A stretch of DNA of 64,000 nucleotides from Prorocentrum cordatum (GCA_963575745.1 CAUYUJ010021135.1:1-64000), one strand, 5' to 3'; shown: positions 30,276-40,979, counted from the stretch's first letter. Notes: a model not told the origin generated them from the letters alone. Numbers and translations are program-made.

Positions 30276-30474
30276 TAACAGGGGATGCGTCGACCCCCAC
30301 AGTCAACCCTCATAGCAGGGATGGGCAACCTTCCCAAGGGTACCCTTGCACCCTTGCCTCCTCGGCCCGTCCGCGGCCAGCTTTCGCTGGCCGCGCCCCA
30401 CTCGCAGAGTGTCGACATGGCCTTCCAAGGCCCTGCATCCTGATCGTGCGTCCTCATGATACGGGTTGACTGTA

Positions 30475-30639
30475 CACCTTAGGCGATGCTTAAGAAAACT
30501 TGAGTTTTCGGCCAGAGTCTCGATTATTCTTGACGTTTCAATGGAAATCCTAAGTTGTTTATAGAAATGTTGGGCTTTTATTCAAGATCTGAGACTATGA
30601 ATTTCTTAACCCATGATTTCTTAAGCATTTCGCAGGGTG
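30475..30639. mobile_element. Family D TA-flanked inverted-repeat element, copy 1 (165 bp)
   Basis: Starts CACCTTAGGCGATGCTTAAG and ends in CTTAAGCATTTCGCAGGGTG. TA is on both sides (30473-30474, 30640-30641). AT-rich interior with a GAGACTATGAATTTCTTAAC block. Size, ends and TA flanks fit a non-autonomous Tc1/mariner-type element. Confidence 0.85.
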
Positions 30640-30762
30640 TATCCCAGGCCTCGTGGCTTTTTCGAATGGACCAGAGATTTGGGGCCCAGGCCCGGGATGT
30701 GTAGGATGGGAGGTGGCGTCCATCCTCGAGGGGGTACGTCCGACTAGCCCGCTGGGGGTGTA

Positions 30763-30927
30763 CACCCTAGGCGATGCTTAAGAAAACATATTTTTTCGGC
30801 CAGGATCTCGATTATTCTTAACGTTTCGATATAGATCCTCATATTTGAATAGACATTCTGGGTTTTTGTTCAAATTCTGAGACTATGAATTTCCTAACCC
30901 ATGATTTCTTAAGCATTTCGCAGGGTG
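30763..30927. mobile_element. Family D TA-flanked inverted-repeat element, copy 2 (165 bp)
   Basis: Same length and ends as the copy 288 bp upstream (CACCCTAGGCGATGCTTAAG at the left). TA at 30761-30762 and 30928-30929. Roughly 80% identical to copy 1 by eye. The right flanks of both copies read TATCCCAGG, so part of the flank may be duplicated too. Confidence 0.85.
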
Positions 30928-30929
30928 TA

Positions 30930-31505
30930 TCCCAGGGTTTCCCGCTTTTTTCATACGATTTTCGGGCGTGGATCAGCGACAGGTCCCGTTTCCATGAGAA
31001 ATCGCGGATTCCCGCCGCCAAGCGAGGCTGCGCCGGCCGCATTTTGGAGAGGGCCCCTCCCCCGATCCATGGACTTTGGCCACCGCGCGCAAAATCCGGG
31101 GATCGCTAATCCATGTTTGCGCGTTTCCGATTTTTGTGATCGGCCAAACTTTTCGGTCAGAACTCGGGGACTGGTGGAGGCAAATCGCCTGCGATTGCCA
31201 GCGATGTCTCTCCCCCGAGCTCTGTTTTTTCTAGCCGCCCAGGAAAGGAGGGAAGTCCCGGGATACACCCCAAGGGGGCTTGTTCGGAGGCACCCCTATG
31301 GAGGATGGACGCCCTCCCTCGTATATCCAGGTCTTGGTCCCCAGATTTCTGGTCCACTCGACAAACTCCCAATGCCTGAGAGGTGGGTCTGGGTCGACAT
31401 ATCCTTTGTTACCGACGATATGGTTTTTCTGTCCATTTTCGTGGACGAAAAATCGGTGGTTCAAAGACGGTATCCTGAGGGATGAGGTCCTAAGGATAGG
31501 AATCG
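30930..31505. other. Intergenic stretch, nothing recognised
   Basis: Mixed composition. Overlapping frames of 70-190 codons exist on both strands but none has recognisable protein character. Confidence 0.4.
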
Positions 31506-31509
31506 GAGG

Positions 31510-31670
31510 AGGAAAACGTACCAATACTGGTGCACTTCGCCTGTTTTCCCCTTTTCGGGCCTCCTGGCTTAATCTCTTCCGCACCGCTGGATTCGCCTCG
31601 AAATTCTGATCAGAACGCACCCCCGGAGAGGTCTGGGGAGTAGAGGTATCGGTACTTGTGTGGGATCCCC
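31510..31670. mobile_element. Family J dispersed repeat, copy 3
   Basis: CGTACCAATACTGGTGCACTT at the left is a rough inversion of the right end GTATCGGTACTTGTG. The interior has CGCTGGATTCGCCTCGAAAT and CCGGAGAGGTCTGGGGAGTA. Confidence 0.6.
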
Positions 31671-31980
31671 CAATGAAGGGATCCAAAGGTGCACTTTTTT
31701 GGTTTGAGGCACCTTGTTCTCGGGACCCCATTCCTCAGGACCTCATCTTTGAACCACCGAGAAAACAGATACGGGCCGATTAATGAAGCACCGACCGAGT
31801 AATGGCGCATTATCAAGCCCGCCTTGCGTGCCAAGCTCAGGTTGGCCACAGCAGCAAACAGCACCAGTCACGGGAATCAACGCCGAAGGTTTCGGCGGGG
31901 ATCGTTCGAATCATACTAATTTCTAAGTTGTTGCGTTTCGAATAAATATTATTGAATCGCTTCGCTCATTCCGCCGGCCC
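31671..31980. other. Intergenic stretch
   Basis: GGTCCTAAGGATAGGAATC (31490s) and CAGGACCTCATCTTTGAACC (31735-31755) suggest further inverted similarity around copy J3. No gene recognised. Confidence 0.35.
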
Positions 31981-31981
31981 A

Positions 31982-32530
31982 TTTCGCATGACTGAGCCTC
32001 TTGGGGCCGCTGGGGGGCCTCTTCAGCGTCGCTTGGGGGCCTCCTGAGGGCCTCTTGGGGGCTTTTGGGGCCTCTCAGGGGCCTCTTGAGGCCTCCTGGG
32101 GGCTTCTTAAGGCCGAGGGCTCGAAGTTTTGTTTTGTGTTCCCCCTTTGGGGCATCGCTTGGGCCCCTCTTGGGCCGTCTTGGATGCCTCTGGGGCAGTC
32201 TTGGAGCCCTCTTGGGCCATCTTGGGGCCTTCTTGGGAGCTTCTTGGGCCCTCTTGGGGCGTTGGGGGCCTCTTGGGCCGTCTTGGGGCGTCGGGAAGCC
32301 GAAAAGATGGACACGCAAAAATCTGCCCAAAACCTAAGGAAAATTAATGAATTTTGCCTCTAGGGGCCCTCTGGGGAGTGCTCTTGGAGGCCTCTGGGGC
32401 GTCTGGGGGCCATCTTGGGCGTCTTGGAACGATCGTGTGGCATCTCGGAGCACTCTTGAACCATCTTGGAGGGCTCTTGGCGGCCTCGTGGCCCTTCTTG
32501 GGGCTCTCTGGAGGGCCACGGGGGCGGCGC
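31982..32530. repeat. Degenerate TCTTGG array 2 with a unique block
   Basis: Words such as GGCCTCTTGGGG and CCATCTTGGG repeat every 12-18 bp. Two blocks break the array: GGCTCGAAGTTTTGTTTTGTG (about 32117-32145, matched at 41201) and GAAGCCGAAAAGATGGACAC (32295, matched at 55122). The minus strand is largely open and gives Pro-Arg-x-x-Gln-Asp/Glu repeats. Whether it is translated is unknown. Confidence 0.7.
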
Positions 32531-32871
32531 CCAGGAGGAAAACCATCTCTGACCCGAGTCTGCTGGGGATCGCCCGGGGTACTTTTCGTCCGGGGACCCC
32601 CAGGGGCCGCCCCGCGCGCGCGAAGTAGAAGTATTATTTAGCAGTTACCGGAGATCTTAGCACGCCTCTGGCCCTTTGGGCCGGCGAATTGGGAGTCGGG
32701 GGGCCTCGTCGCCGCGGCAGGGCGCACAGCGGCGACAAGGGCACTGAATCCCACCCGGCAGGGGGGCGAAGACGCAATCGGTGGGTGCACGGCGCGGAGG
32801 TCGTCGAAAGATTTGCGCGCGCGCAGCCAGGAATGGGTGCGCGGTCGCGTCGCGCCCTTGCAGGCGTGTGT

Positions 32872-33185
32872 CACGCGACAGCGCGGTTTGACACACCGTG
32901 TGCCGAAAGAGTGTTCCAAGTTGTTGTGGCCTGTGGTGTCGTTTGTCCACCTCGCGGTGTAGGGGGGGGGGAGGCACTCGGCGAACGCGAGAGCGACAGC
33001 CTGGCCGTCCCGCAGGATGGGCGCCGCGTGCTCCACGCGACAGTGCGGTTTGAAACACCGTGTGCCGAAAGAGTTCTAAGTTGCCTTGGCCGTGGTGTCG
33101 TTGGTCCGCCTCGCGGCGCGGATGGGGAGGCATTCGGCGAGCGCGAGAGCGACACCCTGGCCGTCCCGCAGGATGGGCGCCCTTT
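32872..33185. repeat. 162-bp tandem duplication
   Basis: ACGCGACAGCGCGGTTTGAC at 32873 recurs as ACGCGACAGTGCGGTTTGAA at 33035. Both units contain CACCGTGTGCCGAAAGAG and end GTCCCGCAGGATGGGCGCC. Confidence 0.88.
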
Positions 33186-33620
33186 TTCTTCACGGTTGCT
33201 GCAAAGAGTTTTTCATTTGCCCGTTTGCCCGCTTGCGCACCCATTGTTGTGCATTTGCGCGTGCGTGCGTGTGCGTTAGCGTGCATCCGTGTCACTGTCT
33301 GTGGCGAACCCATGCGCTTCCCCGCCTAGTGCCGCGTGAGGGCCTGGTGATCGGGTCACCACGCGTTGGCATCCGGCCCGGATCGTACAGCCGCTCCATT
33401 GTTCCAACCGCCGTGGTCGAAGTTCTTTGGCAATTGTTCTTGTGCGTAGTTCCCGAAAGTATATGGATTTGAGTTCGGTTGTCTCTTCGTTCCCGAGTGG
33501 TTAAAATTGCCCCGTGCAATGGTCCGCATTCGAATTTCCTCAATGCGGTTTGGCAGTGTCAATTGATTGCAATATTTCTGGCCAAATAATTATTTCAGTG
33601 GATCGCGGACGTCGACATTG
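33186..33620. other. Intergenic stretch, nothing recognised
   Basis: Mixed composition with GTGCGTGCGTG words near 33250-33280. No gene recognised. Confidence 0.4.
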
Positions 33621-33621
33621 C

Positions 33622-33668
33622 GTGTGTGTGTGAGAGTGTGTGCGTGTGTGCGTGCGTGCGCGCATGCG
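33622..33668. repeat. GT-rich microsatellite
   Basis: GTGTGTG, GTGCGTG and GCGCATGCG words. Confidence 0.85.
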
Positions 33669-34385
33669 TGTTCAATCAGGTGTTTCCCTGTTTCAATTTG
33701 TATATTGCTGGTGATGCCGCTGCTCTCTTTGCTACTGTCGTTGCGGCTCCTGCTGGGGCTTACGATGTGGCCAGTGCTCCTACTGATCTTTTCCGCGCCA
33801 GGTGCGTCCACGCGCAGCCCTTTCCCATATGTTTGGTTCGAGCTGACGTATATGTTTTCGCAATTCGGAGCAAGTTTGCGTTCTCTGTTCCTTCTCGTAT
33901 GTTTGTGTGGGGGGCCTTCCTTTTGTTCCGACCACGGTGGACAGTGGTTTAGTGTGCGTGTCGGCTTGTGCGCGAGGGGTGTGAGGAGCCTCTAGAGAGA
34001 GGCTCCTGGAAATTTGCGGTGCGGGGACTTCCAGGAACGTGTAAAATCATCCCCCTCATACACTCGGGGATATTCACGAGATGTCTTCGTTGTCCCGTCT
34101 CGCTCTTAAACCCGCACACGCCCCGTACCATGTTCGGATCTTTTCATGCTCCCATCCTGCTGCCCCCTGCTCCTAGTCCTCTCTTCCCCCCCGCTCCTCC
34201 TCGCACCCCCGTGCGTCCCAGCGTTCCGCCGGCTTCAGGATCTTCAAGCCGCCCTGGAGCCCTTTCAACCTCTTCTCCTACTCCTCCCCTTCGCCCTGCT
34301 CCTCCTTCTCGTCCTCCTTCTCCTCCTCCTCCTCCTCTTCATCATCATTGCTGCCCCGAGGTCTCCAAGGGTCTCCAGAGGTCCC
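33669..34385. other. Intergenic stretch, pyrimidine-rich on the right
   Basis: From 34140 the plus strand is C/T-rich (CCTCCT and CTCCC words), a decayed TCC tract at 34260-34350. No gene recognised. Confidence 0.4.
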
Positions 34386-34392
34386 CGAGCCC

Positions 34393-34475
34393 AGGCCTCC
34401 CAGCTGGGCTGGAGCAGATGGGGTCGGAGGGACGCGCCGCGTCGCTGACGCCTCGCCGATGCACCGACGACACAG
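34393..34475. mobile_element. Family I left-end fragment
   Basis: AGGCCTCCCAGCTGGGCTGG, then GATGGGGTCGGAGG and CGCCGCGTCGC, then a single TCGCCGATGCACCG. Matches the ends of the copies at 10795 and 28745. No right end found. Confidence 0.6.
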
Positions 34476-34589
34476 GGACGGCGGCGCCTTCGACGGGGGA
34501 TCGGTGCTGTTCACGACCAGCGAGCGCGGGCGGGCGGGACTTCGTGCGACACCCTTCGCCTCGCCCGCCGGCCGCCTGGCAGGGAGCGG

Positions 34590-34701
34590 GGAGCGACGGC
34601 GACGACGACGACGGCGACAACGATGACGGCGCGAACGATGACTCTGACGGCGACGGCAAGGGCGACGACGACGGCGACGGCGACGATGACGACGACGACG
34701 A

Positions 34702-34733
<32 letters not shown>

Positions 34734-34742
34734 GCGGCCGCA
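34590..34742. repeat. GAC/GGCGAC trinucleotide microsatellite
   Basis: GACGACGGCGAC repeats on the plus strand. Confidence 0.95.
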
Positions 34743-34954
34743 GGCAGTGCGGATGCCGAGGCCCACCTCGCCGACCGCGCGGGCCCACCAAGCAGGCAGC
34801 CCGCCGCCGCGGCCGCCGCGCCGCCCCCGGGGCGGCAGCCAGTCCTGCCGCCGCCGCCGCGGGCCGCCTCGGAGGGCCTCGGACCTGGAGCGTCCCAGAG
34901 ATCCAACGCATGGAGAAAACAAAAACCATAGCGGGTTTTTGTCCCAGCTTTCGG

Positions 34955-35082
34955 CCTCCAGGGGCCTTCGCCGGGCCCCCGGGGCCGTCAAACAACGAGT
35001 CAGGATGAAACACTGGTCCTTGGGAATGGCGCGAGACTCGCGGGGACCATGGAAGAAATCACGACGTCGGATCTTTGGAGAC
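34955..35082. repeat. Family M satellite monomer, single
   Basis: GGCCTCCAGGGGCC, then GGGGCCGTCAAACAACGAGT, then CAGGATGAAACACTGGTCC and ATCACGACGTCGGA in the family order. Confidence 0.65.
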
Positions 35083-35093
35083 TTGTTTTTTTA

Positions 35094-35277
35094 GGGTGCG
35101 ATATCCCGGGTTATCGGGCTTGCCCCCCCTCCCCCCCAAGGATAACCTAATTTTGCCGATTGTGCAGGTCCGGGGTGGGGGGGCGCGGGCATATGCAGGG
35201 CTGCCCACAGCGCGAAGGTTAGGTTATCGGCCGGCCCCCTCCCCCCCCATAACTTGGGTTATCGCCGATTAAAAAAA
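35094..35277. repeat. GGTTATCG-containing inverted/direct repeat
   Basis: CCGGGTTATCGGGCTTGCCC at 35107 resembles TAGGTTATCGGCCGGCCCCC at 35221, each followed by a CCCTCCCCCCCC run and a further GATAACC or GGGTTATCG word. The word AAGGATAACCTAA (35137) is the inversion of GGTTAGGTTATC (35217). Confidence 0.6.
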
Positions 35278-35289
35278 CACGGTCTCCTG

Positions 35290-35700
35290 AAGTTGCAATT
35301 TTTAACATTGGTTGGCGCTGGGCCCCGGGACCATGACAGATCGATCTGGCTCCAGCGCAAAACAGAGCAGCAGACAGGTGCTTGGCCGGCAGCGAGCCTG
35401 CGCGAAGGCGCGGGATCCTCGTGGCTTCTGGCGGCGGGAATGCCACACTTCTGGACGGGTTGGCTTCCCTGGCAGATTGTCGCAGTCACAGTAGGCCTGG
35501 GCGGGCGCGCGCGGCGGGCGAGCCCCGACGAAGGCAGGCGGTTTGGGGGCACCGCCACGCTGCTGCTGGAGCGCGTGCACATGCAGATTGGGCCTCAGAG
35601 GTACTGGAATGGTCCTCGGCCCAGGCACGTGCGACGCCGGAGCTCCTGGCGCCCCCGAGGGGGCCCCTGACAGCCACCGCGGTGAAGCGGCCGCGACACA
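35290..35700. other. GC-rich stretch, open on both strands
   Basis: Frames of about 135 codons are open on both strands, and neither has recognisable domains. Not annotated as a gene. Confidence 0.35.
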
Positions 35701-35728
35701 CCACGGCAAGCGCCAGGCAGCGTGATCG

Positions 35729-36370
35729 TTATGCGGAGGAGGAGGAGGAGGAGGAGGAGGAGGAGGAGGAGGAGGAGGAGGAGGAGGGAGCGGGAGGAGG
35801 GGGAGGACCAGGAGGAGGAGGAGGAGGAGGAGGCGGAGGAGGGCGGAGGAGGAGGAGAAGGAGGAGGAGGAGGAGGAGGAGGAGGACGAGGACGGGGAGG
35901 GAGTTGGAGGAGGAGAGGAGGAGGAGGAGGAGGGGAGGAGGAGGAGAGGGAGAAGGAGGAGGAGAAGGAAGAGGAGAAGGGGGGAGGAGGGGGAGGAGGA
36001 GGAGAGGAGGAGGCGGAGGAGGAGGAGGAGGAGGAGGAGGCGGAGGAGGAGGAGGAGGAGGAGGAGGAGGACGAGGACGAGACGAGGACGAGGAGGGAGT
36101 TGGAGGAGGAGGAGGAGGAGGGGGAGGAGAAGGAGAAGGAGGAGGAAGGAGGAGAGGAGGGAAGAGGAGGAGGGAGAAGGGGGAGGAGAGGAGGAGGAGG
36201 AGGAGGAGGAGGAGGAGGAGGAGGAGGAGGAGGGGAGGAGGAGGAGGAGGAGAGGGAAGAGGAGGAGGGGGAGGAGGAGCAGGAGGAGGAGGAGGAGGAG
36301 GAGGAGGAGGAGGAGGAGGAGGAGTAATTAGAAGGAGGAGGAGGAGGAGGAAAAGGAAGAGGAGGATTGA
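35729..36370. repeat. Very long GGA microsatellite
   Basis: About 640 bp of AGG repeats on the plus strand with AAGG, GGGG, GAC and GCGG interruptions. One of the longest simple tracts in the window. The frames are artefacts. Confidence 0.98.
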
Positions 36371-36497
36371 GGTCCAGGGTGGAGGCGACGCGGATGGCGA
36401 GATCGGTGGCAGCTGGGCGCCGACGCCTGGCGGCGGCCAGCGCTCCGCCCCTGGCCATGTGGCTGGCGCGGGCCCCCGTTCGTGCTGCCTGACGCGT

Positions 36498-36644
36498 GGG
36501 GCCACATGCGAACCCCACCTCTAGCCCCCACGATTTCTGAGGGGGGGGGGGGGTCACTTCGCGCGGGAGCTCCCGAACGGAGTGAAACCCCGCCCTCCCA
36601 CCCAGAAGTCGTGGGGGGTAGGGGTAGGTTTCGCATGTGGCCCC
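36498..36644. mobile_element. Family G near-palindromic element, copy 2 (147 bp)
   Basis: Ends GGGGCCACATGCGAA and TTCGCATGTGGCCCC, centre CGGGAGCTCCCGAAC, arms with CCCCCACGATTTCTGAG and its inversion. Same layout as the copy at 19926. Confidence 0.82.
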
Positions 36645-37210
36645 TGATGTTGTTCTCAAGTCGCCTGAGAACAGCATCGGCCCCAACGCTGCAGAACCAC
36701 GCATTCGTCGCCGCCGCCGCTGTCGTCGTCGTAGTCGCCGTCGTCGTCCGCCGCCGCCGCCTCCGAAGGGTACCTGGGGGCGGTAAGTTTGTGTTTTTGC
36801 GGCACGGTTGCGGAAAGGAGGTTCGCATTTTGCGGCATCCTGTGGGGTGTCACGAACGCAGATAAGGGGAGGCTTTCCGCGATAAGTGGCGTGTAACAGG
36901 GATTGCGCAGGTTTTGTGATCGATGTATGCCGCACTCACGAAGAACCCAGGGTGCGGATTCGGAGGTCCTGGCCCCGTTTGTGTGCAACACTTTCTTCCA
37001 ACAAAAGGGCTTTGTATTGGGTCGATTGGCGCAAATTGAACAGAGGCGCGCATTTCGGACAAACATGGATGATACTGGGAGCATGACAATTGCAAGGAGC
37101 AGATGGAGGAGCGGGGGGAGAATGATGAGGTGGAGGGGAGGACCACGAGGGAATTGGAGGAGGAGGAGGAGGAGGAGGAGAAGGGGGAGGCCCCGGGAGG
37201 GGTAGAGGAG
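36645..37210. other. Intergenic stretch
   Basis: GTCGTCGTC and CCGCCGCC patches at 36700-36765 and a GGA run at 37155-37180. No gene recognised. Confidence 0.4.
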
Positions 37211-37224
37211 GGGATATGGGCCTG

Positions 37225-37435
37225 GAGGAGGGATTGGTCGGGGGCAACGATAGGGGGGGATAGGCATAGGGGGGATGCATCGACCCCTAATCGCCCATTG
37301 ATCGCCGATAGGGGCCCGATAGCCCCACAAAAGCAGGAATGTGCGGATTCACTATCGCGGGCCTATCGGCGATGTATCGCCGATTCCAGATCGATGCATC
37401 CCCCCCCCCTATGCCTATCCCCCCCTTTCGTTGTC
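37225..37435. mobile_element. Family O inverted-repeat element with GATAGG/GCATCG words
   Basis: GGGGGGGATAGGCATAGGGG near 37254 is inverted as CCCCTATGCCTATCCCCCCC near 37408. Inside are ATGCATCGA, ATCGCCGATAGG and GGCGATGTATCGCCG words, echoing family I in sequence but with different ends. Only one copy seen. Confidence 0.6.
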
Positions 37436-37799
37436 CCTCAATTGGGCGGGGAAAGGGGGATATGGCGGATTGAGGCCTGGAAGAGGGATGGGACAGGAGG
37501 ATGAGGATGTGGACGGGGAGGAGGGGAAGAAAAGCGGGAGCGGGAGAAAGAGTCGGAGGAGGAGGAGGCGGAGGAGGATGGGGAGGACGAGGGGGTGCAA
37601 GGTCATTCAATTGATTTTGCGGTGAAGATGAAAATGGGGGGAAGCTATGATGCCACGGGAGTCCACTGTCCTCTCTTTAGGTTTCTATTTTCCATGCTTC
37701 GTTGCCTTTCGCACAGCATATCGATTGAAAGAGCCGTCGGCGTCGACATCGTCATCCGCTTCATCAATCAGCTTTCGCCCTCGCACAGGCCGTTGTCAC

Positions 37800-38138
37800 G
37801 GTCGAACTCCAGCGCGATTGTATGAACTCGAGCGTGCGAACGCTCCTCTGGTCACATATCCTGAGGGATACAGGATGCCCTTGGTCGGAGGATTGCAAGA
37901 CTCGGCCTGGCTGGCGGCCGCCATGGCGCGACAGTTGTGGGGGGCGCAAGTCAACATCCACCTCGGCAGGCAAATGCGACCTCCCAAACTGCCCGTGCAA
38001 CCACGCAAGCCACGCGCGAGGCGCGATCGCCACCCGGTGGGGATTATCAAGGGAAAGCAGGGAGATGACACCAATAAGCCATCCTTGGAAGGATTAAGGG
38101 GGCGTGGAATCGGACGCTTTGCGTTGGGAATCATATGA
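37800..38138 (+). CDS. Unrecognised open stretch (doubtful exon)
   Basis: Plus-strand frame whose segment from about 37815 to 38060 looks like ordinary protein (mixed Leu, Glu, Ala, Tyr, Pro and Trp, then a basic Pro/Arg/Lys-rich tail) rather than low complexity. It belongs to a longer open frame beginning near 37647, but the upstream part is less convincing. No domain recognised and no neighbouring gene. Confidence 0.25.
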   Translation, partial: GRTPARLYELERANAPLVTYPEGYRMPLVGGLQDSAWLAAAMARQLWGAQVNIHLGRQMRPPKLPVQPRKPRARRDRHPVGIIKGKQGDDTNKPSLEGLRGRGIGRFALGII

Positions 38139-38304
38139 CCATCGATGAGAGCATCTCCCAAACGTGATGCGTTTGTCTCCAAGGGTGTTTTCCACCGCGT
38201 TTTGTCTCTGGGGGGATGCGGCCTTTTTGGGATGCCTTTTGCTCGCCCCACCGCTGCTTTCGCTCGCAAGGGGCAGGTCGGCCCAGGCGGGCCGTCGGCA
38301 TGCC

Positions 38305-38531
38305 TTAAGTCGGGCCTGCCCCCCTACAGGGGGATTTTCGACAAAAAATGAAAAATACCCCCAAAATGATCCAAACATAGTCCAAACATAGTCTGGGGAC
38401 CATTTTTTTTTTGTGTGTGTGTGTCTGTGTGTGTGTTTCTTTTGTATATAAAAACCTGTTTGGTGTAATATTTAAGGTAACTTTTTATTTTTCGCCGAAA
38501 ATCCCCCTGTAGGGGGACAGGCCCGACTTGA
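38305..38531. mobile_element. Family C inverted-repeat element, copy 3 (227 bp)
   Basis: Best-preserved ends of the family: the TTAAGTCGGGCCTGCCCCCC block and its inversion match for over 30 bp. The AT-rich interior has a GTGTGTGTGT run. Flanks GGCATGCC (38297-38304) and GGCTTGCC (38532-38539) differ at one of eight positions. Confidence 0.88.
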
Positions 38532-38676
38532 GGCTTGCCCCACCCCGACGTGCCCCGGAGGGGGCAGGCGCCCGCGCGGCGCCTGCCAGGAGCGCGGCCC
38601 TGTGCGTGCCAGCCTTCGCCCTGCCGGTCGTAGGCTGCAAGCCACGGCGCCTCCCGTGGCGGTCGGGCAGACTGCC

Positions 38677-39070
38677 GAGGAGGAGGAGGAGGAGGAGGAG
38701 GAGGAGGAGGAGGAGGAGGAGGAGGAGGAGGAGGAGGAGGGGGAGGGGGGGGGAGGAGGAGGAGGTAGGAGGAGGAGGAGGAGGAGGAGGAGGAGGAGGA
38801 GGAGGAGAGGAGGAGGAGGAGGAGGAGGAGGAGGAGGAGGAGGAGGAGAGGAGGAGGGGAGGAGGAGGAGGAGGAGGAGGAGGAGGAGGAGGAGGAGGAG
38901 GAGGAGGAGGAGGAAGGAGGGAGGAGGGGGAGGGGGGCGAGGAGGAGAAGGAGGAGGGGGAGGAGGAGGAGGAGAAGGAGGTGGAGGTCGAGGGACGAGG
39001 AGGAGGAGGCGGAGGAGGAGGAGGACGAGGTCGAGGGACTAGGAGGAGGAGAAGGAGAAGGAGGAGCGGG
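38677..39070. repeat. Long GGA microsatellite
   Basis: AGG repeats on the plus strand, pure at 38680-38740 and 38765-38845, then GAGGTCGAGGGACGAGG variants. Confidence 0.98.
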
Positions 39071-39246
39071 ATGGCATCGCAAGCGACCCTGAGCTACAGG
39101 CGTGGCTTCTCACATCGCTCGGGCGCACGGCCTTAGAAGGGGGGGGGGGGGGCGTGCCAGAGCCGACCTCGCCATCCTGCCAGCGGCTGGCGCGCCTCGT
39201 GATCGTGAACTCGGGCACGCCTGAGCGCGCGACCCTGCATCTCGCG

Positions 39247-39412
39247 TTAAGTCGGGCATGCCCCCCATCAGGAGGAATAGTCAAACATAGTTAAACAATA
39301 GTCTGGGGACGATTTTGCGGATTGTTGTCCGCTATGTGTTTGTTTCGCTTTGTTTCTGCTATGTTTCGTTTTCCTCCAAACTCCGCCCGTGTGGGGCACA
39401 TGCCCGACCTAC
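39247..39412. mobile_element. Family C inverted-repeat element, copy 4 (166 bp)
   Basis: Starts TTAAGTCGGGCATGCCCCCC and ends GCACATGCCCGACCTAC. Perfect 8-bp duplication ATCTCGCG at 39239-39246 and 39413-39420. Confidence 0.9.
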
Positions 39413-39420
39413 ATCTCGCG

Positions 39421-39880
39421 GCGACTGCGCTCTTCCCCGAAGCGCGTTTTCTCTCTGCGGCTGTGCGTTTTTTTGGGGGGGGGGCAGGGGGCCAGGTCTC
39501 CAAGGCGAGCGGCAGGAGACGGGGCGGAGGCGGTGGAAGAGGGCCCCCCTTCCCTGCTCGAGGCGTGCGTGCCTTCATGGAGACCCTCGCCGTGGAAGAG
39601 GGCCCCGACCAGCGGACGTCCGCGCTGAGCACCTTCACCGCGAGCGCCCCGCGAGAGAGTCCGAGGGGGGGGGGGGGGCAGGCAGGGAGCGGGAGGGGAC
39701 CCGGCCGGACGAGAGCGCCGAGGAAGCGCAGACGCTGATCCACGAGGGCGAGGCACAGTCAGCACCAGCACCGCTGGCCCCCGTGTGTCTGTCGTCCTGC
39801 TCGCTTCCGCTCCTCCCCCCTCTCCCTCTCGATGCACCCGGCTGCACTGTTGGACCAGGGGGGGCCGCTTGTTTTTCAGG
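39421..39880. other. Intergenic stretch, nothing recognised
   Basis: GC-rich with poly-G runs. No gene recognised. Confidence 0.4.
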
Positions 39881-39884
39881 AGAG

Positions 39885-39990
39885 GAAAAACACACAGACA
39901 CAATTAATCCTCGATCTTCAGAAACCCAGAACATATGGGAACATATTTTCATTTGTGTATATTTATTTGTGTCCTGGGGCCCCTTCAGTC
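39885..39990. mobile_element. Family K AT-rich dispersed element, copy 2
   Basis: AACACACAGACACAATTAAT, then CATATGGGAACATATTTTC, then ATTTATTTGTGTCCTGGGGC, in the same order as the copy at 20171 but shorter. Confidence 0.6.
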
Positions 39991-40600
39991 TTGAGGTGTT
40001 GGAGTCCAGGTGTTGGGTCAGAGGGGGACGCGGCAGTCCCTGGTCCGAGAGTGCTGGGTCCAGGCTCGGCGTCCGGAGGATCCGGCAGTCCGCTCGGCGA
40101 GGTGCCGGCAGCACCTCGCACTGCGAAGGCCTGCGCTGCGCAGTGCAGAACTGGGAGGGACGGGAGGAGAGCGGTGTGACATGGCCTGCGGCGCGTGGAT
40201 TAGCAACGGGCCCCGTTCCTTGTGCAGAATCGGCGCGCGCGTCGTCCCAAGCATCGGGCGCCTGTGGCGCCACGTCTCGTGGGACAGGTTTCTGCACGGT
40301 CCCGTTGGCCGTCCACCACCTGGGGGCTCGCTCCCAGGCTGCCGCGCCGCGGAGGGCTCTCCCTGGAGGTGCCCGGATCGTCCCGAAGGACCGCTGGAGG
40401 TTCGGCGAGCCCCACCTCTGGCCCCACTCCATTTTGCCCTGTGCCACCCGCAGGGGCGCGAAGGGAATCGCGCTTCGCGCATCGCGGCCTTGGCATCCGA
40501 GGTGTTCGGGGGGAGGGGCAGGAGGAGGAGGAGCGGGGGAAGAGCGAGGAAGGGGATGCCATCATGATGGCATGTGAGGAAGGCCAGGCGTAGGATCAGT
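39991..40600. other. GC-rich intergenic stretch
   Basis: Open by composition on both strands. No gene recognised. Confidence 0.4.
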
Positions 40601-40602
40601 CG

Positions 40603-40935
40603 GCAGGAGGAGTTGGAGGAGGACAGTAGGTTGAGGTAGACGAACAAGTAGACGAGGATGTAGAGGTTGACCGAAGAGGAGGAAACAGAGGAGGAGGAGG
40701 AGGAGGAGGAGGAGGAGGAGGAGGAGGAGGAAGAGGAGGGATGGAGGAGGAGTTGGAGAAGGTGGAGGAGGAGGAGGAGGAGGAGGAAGAGGAGGGGTGG
40801 AGGAAGAGTACGAGGATGAGGAGAGCGAGGGGGAGGAGAAGGAGGAGAAGGAGGAAGAGGAAGATGAGGGAGGCGGAGAAGGAGGAGGAGCAGGAGGAGG
40901 AGGAAGAGGAGGAGGAGGAGGAGAGCGAACATAAG
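40603..40935. repeat. GGA microsatellite
   Basis: AGG repeats with GTA, GAA and GCG interruptions, purest at 40690-40735. Confidence 0.95.
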
Positions 40936-40979
40936 TACGATAAGGAGGAGTACGATGATGAGAGCGAGGAGAGTGGTAT

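Noticed and set aside
33037-33110. Duplicated 162-bp unit as a possible small RNA gene array
   Set aside because: Only two units, with indels between them, and no recognisable 5S or snRNA motif.
35728-36370. Long open frames (200-446 codons) across GGA/TCC tracts, here and at 7.0-7.6, 13.8-14.2, 38.7-39.0, 55.3-57.0 kb
   Set aside because: They are translations of triplet microsatellites (poly-Glu/Gly/Arg or Ser/Pro/Leu), open in all frames on both strands.
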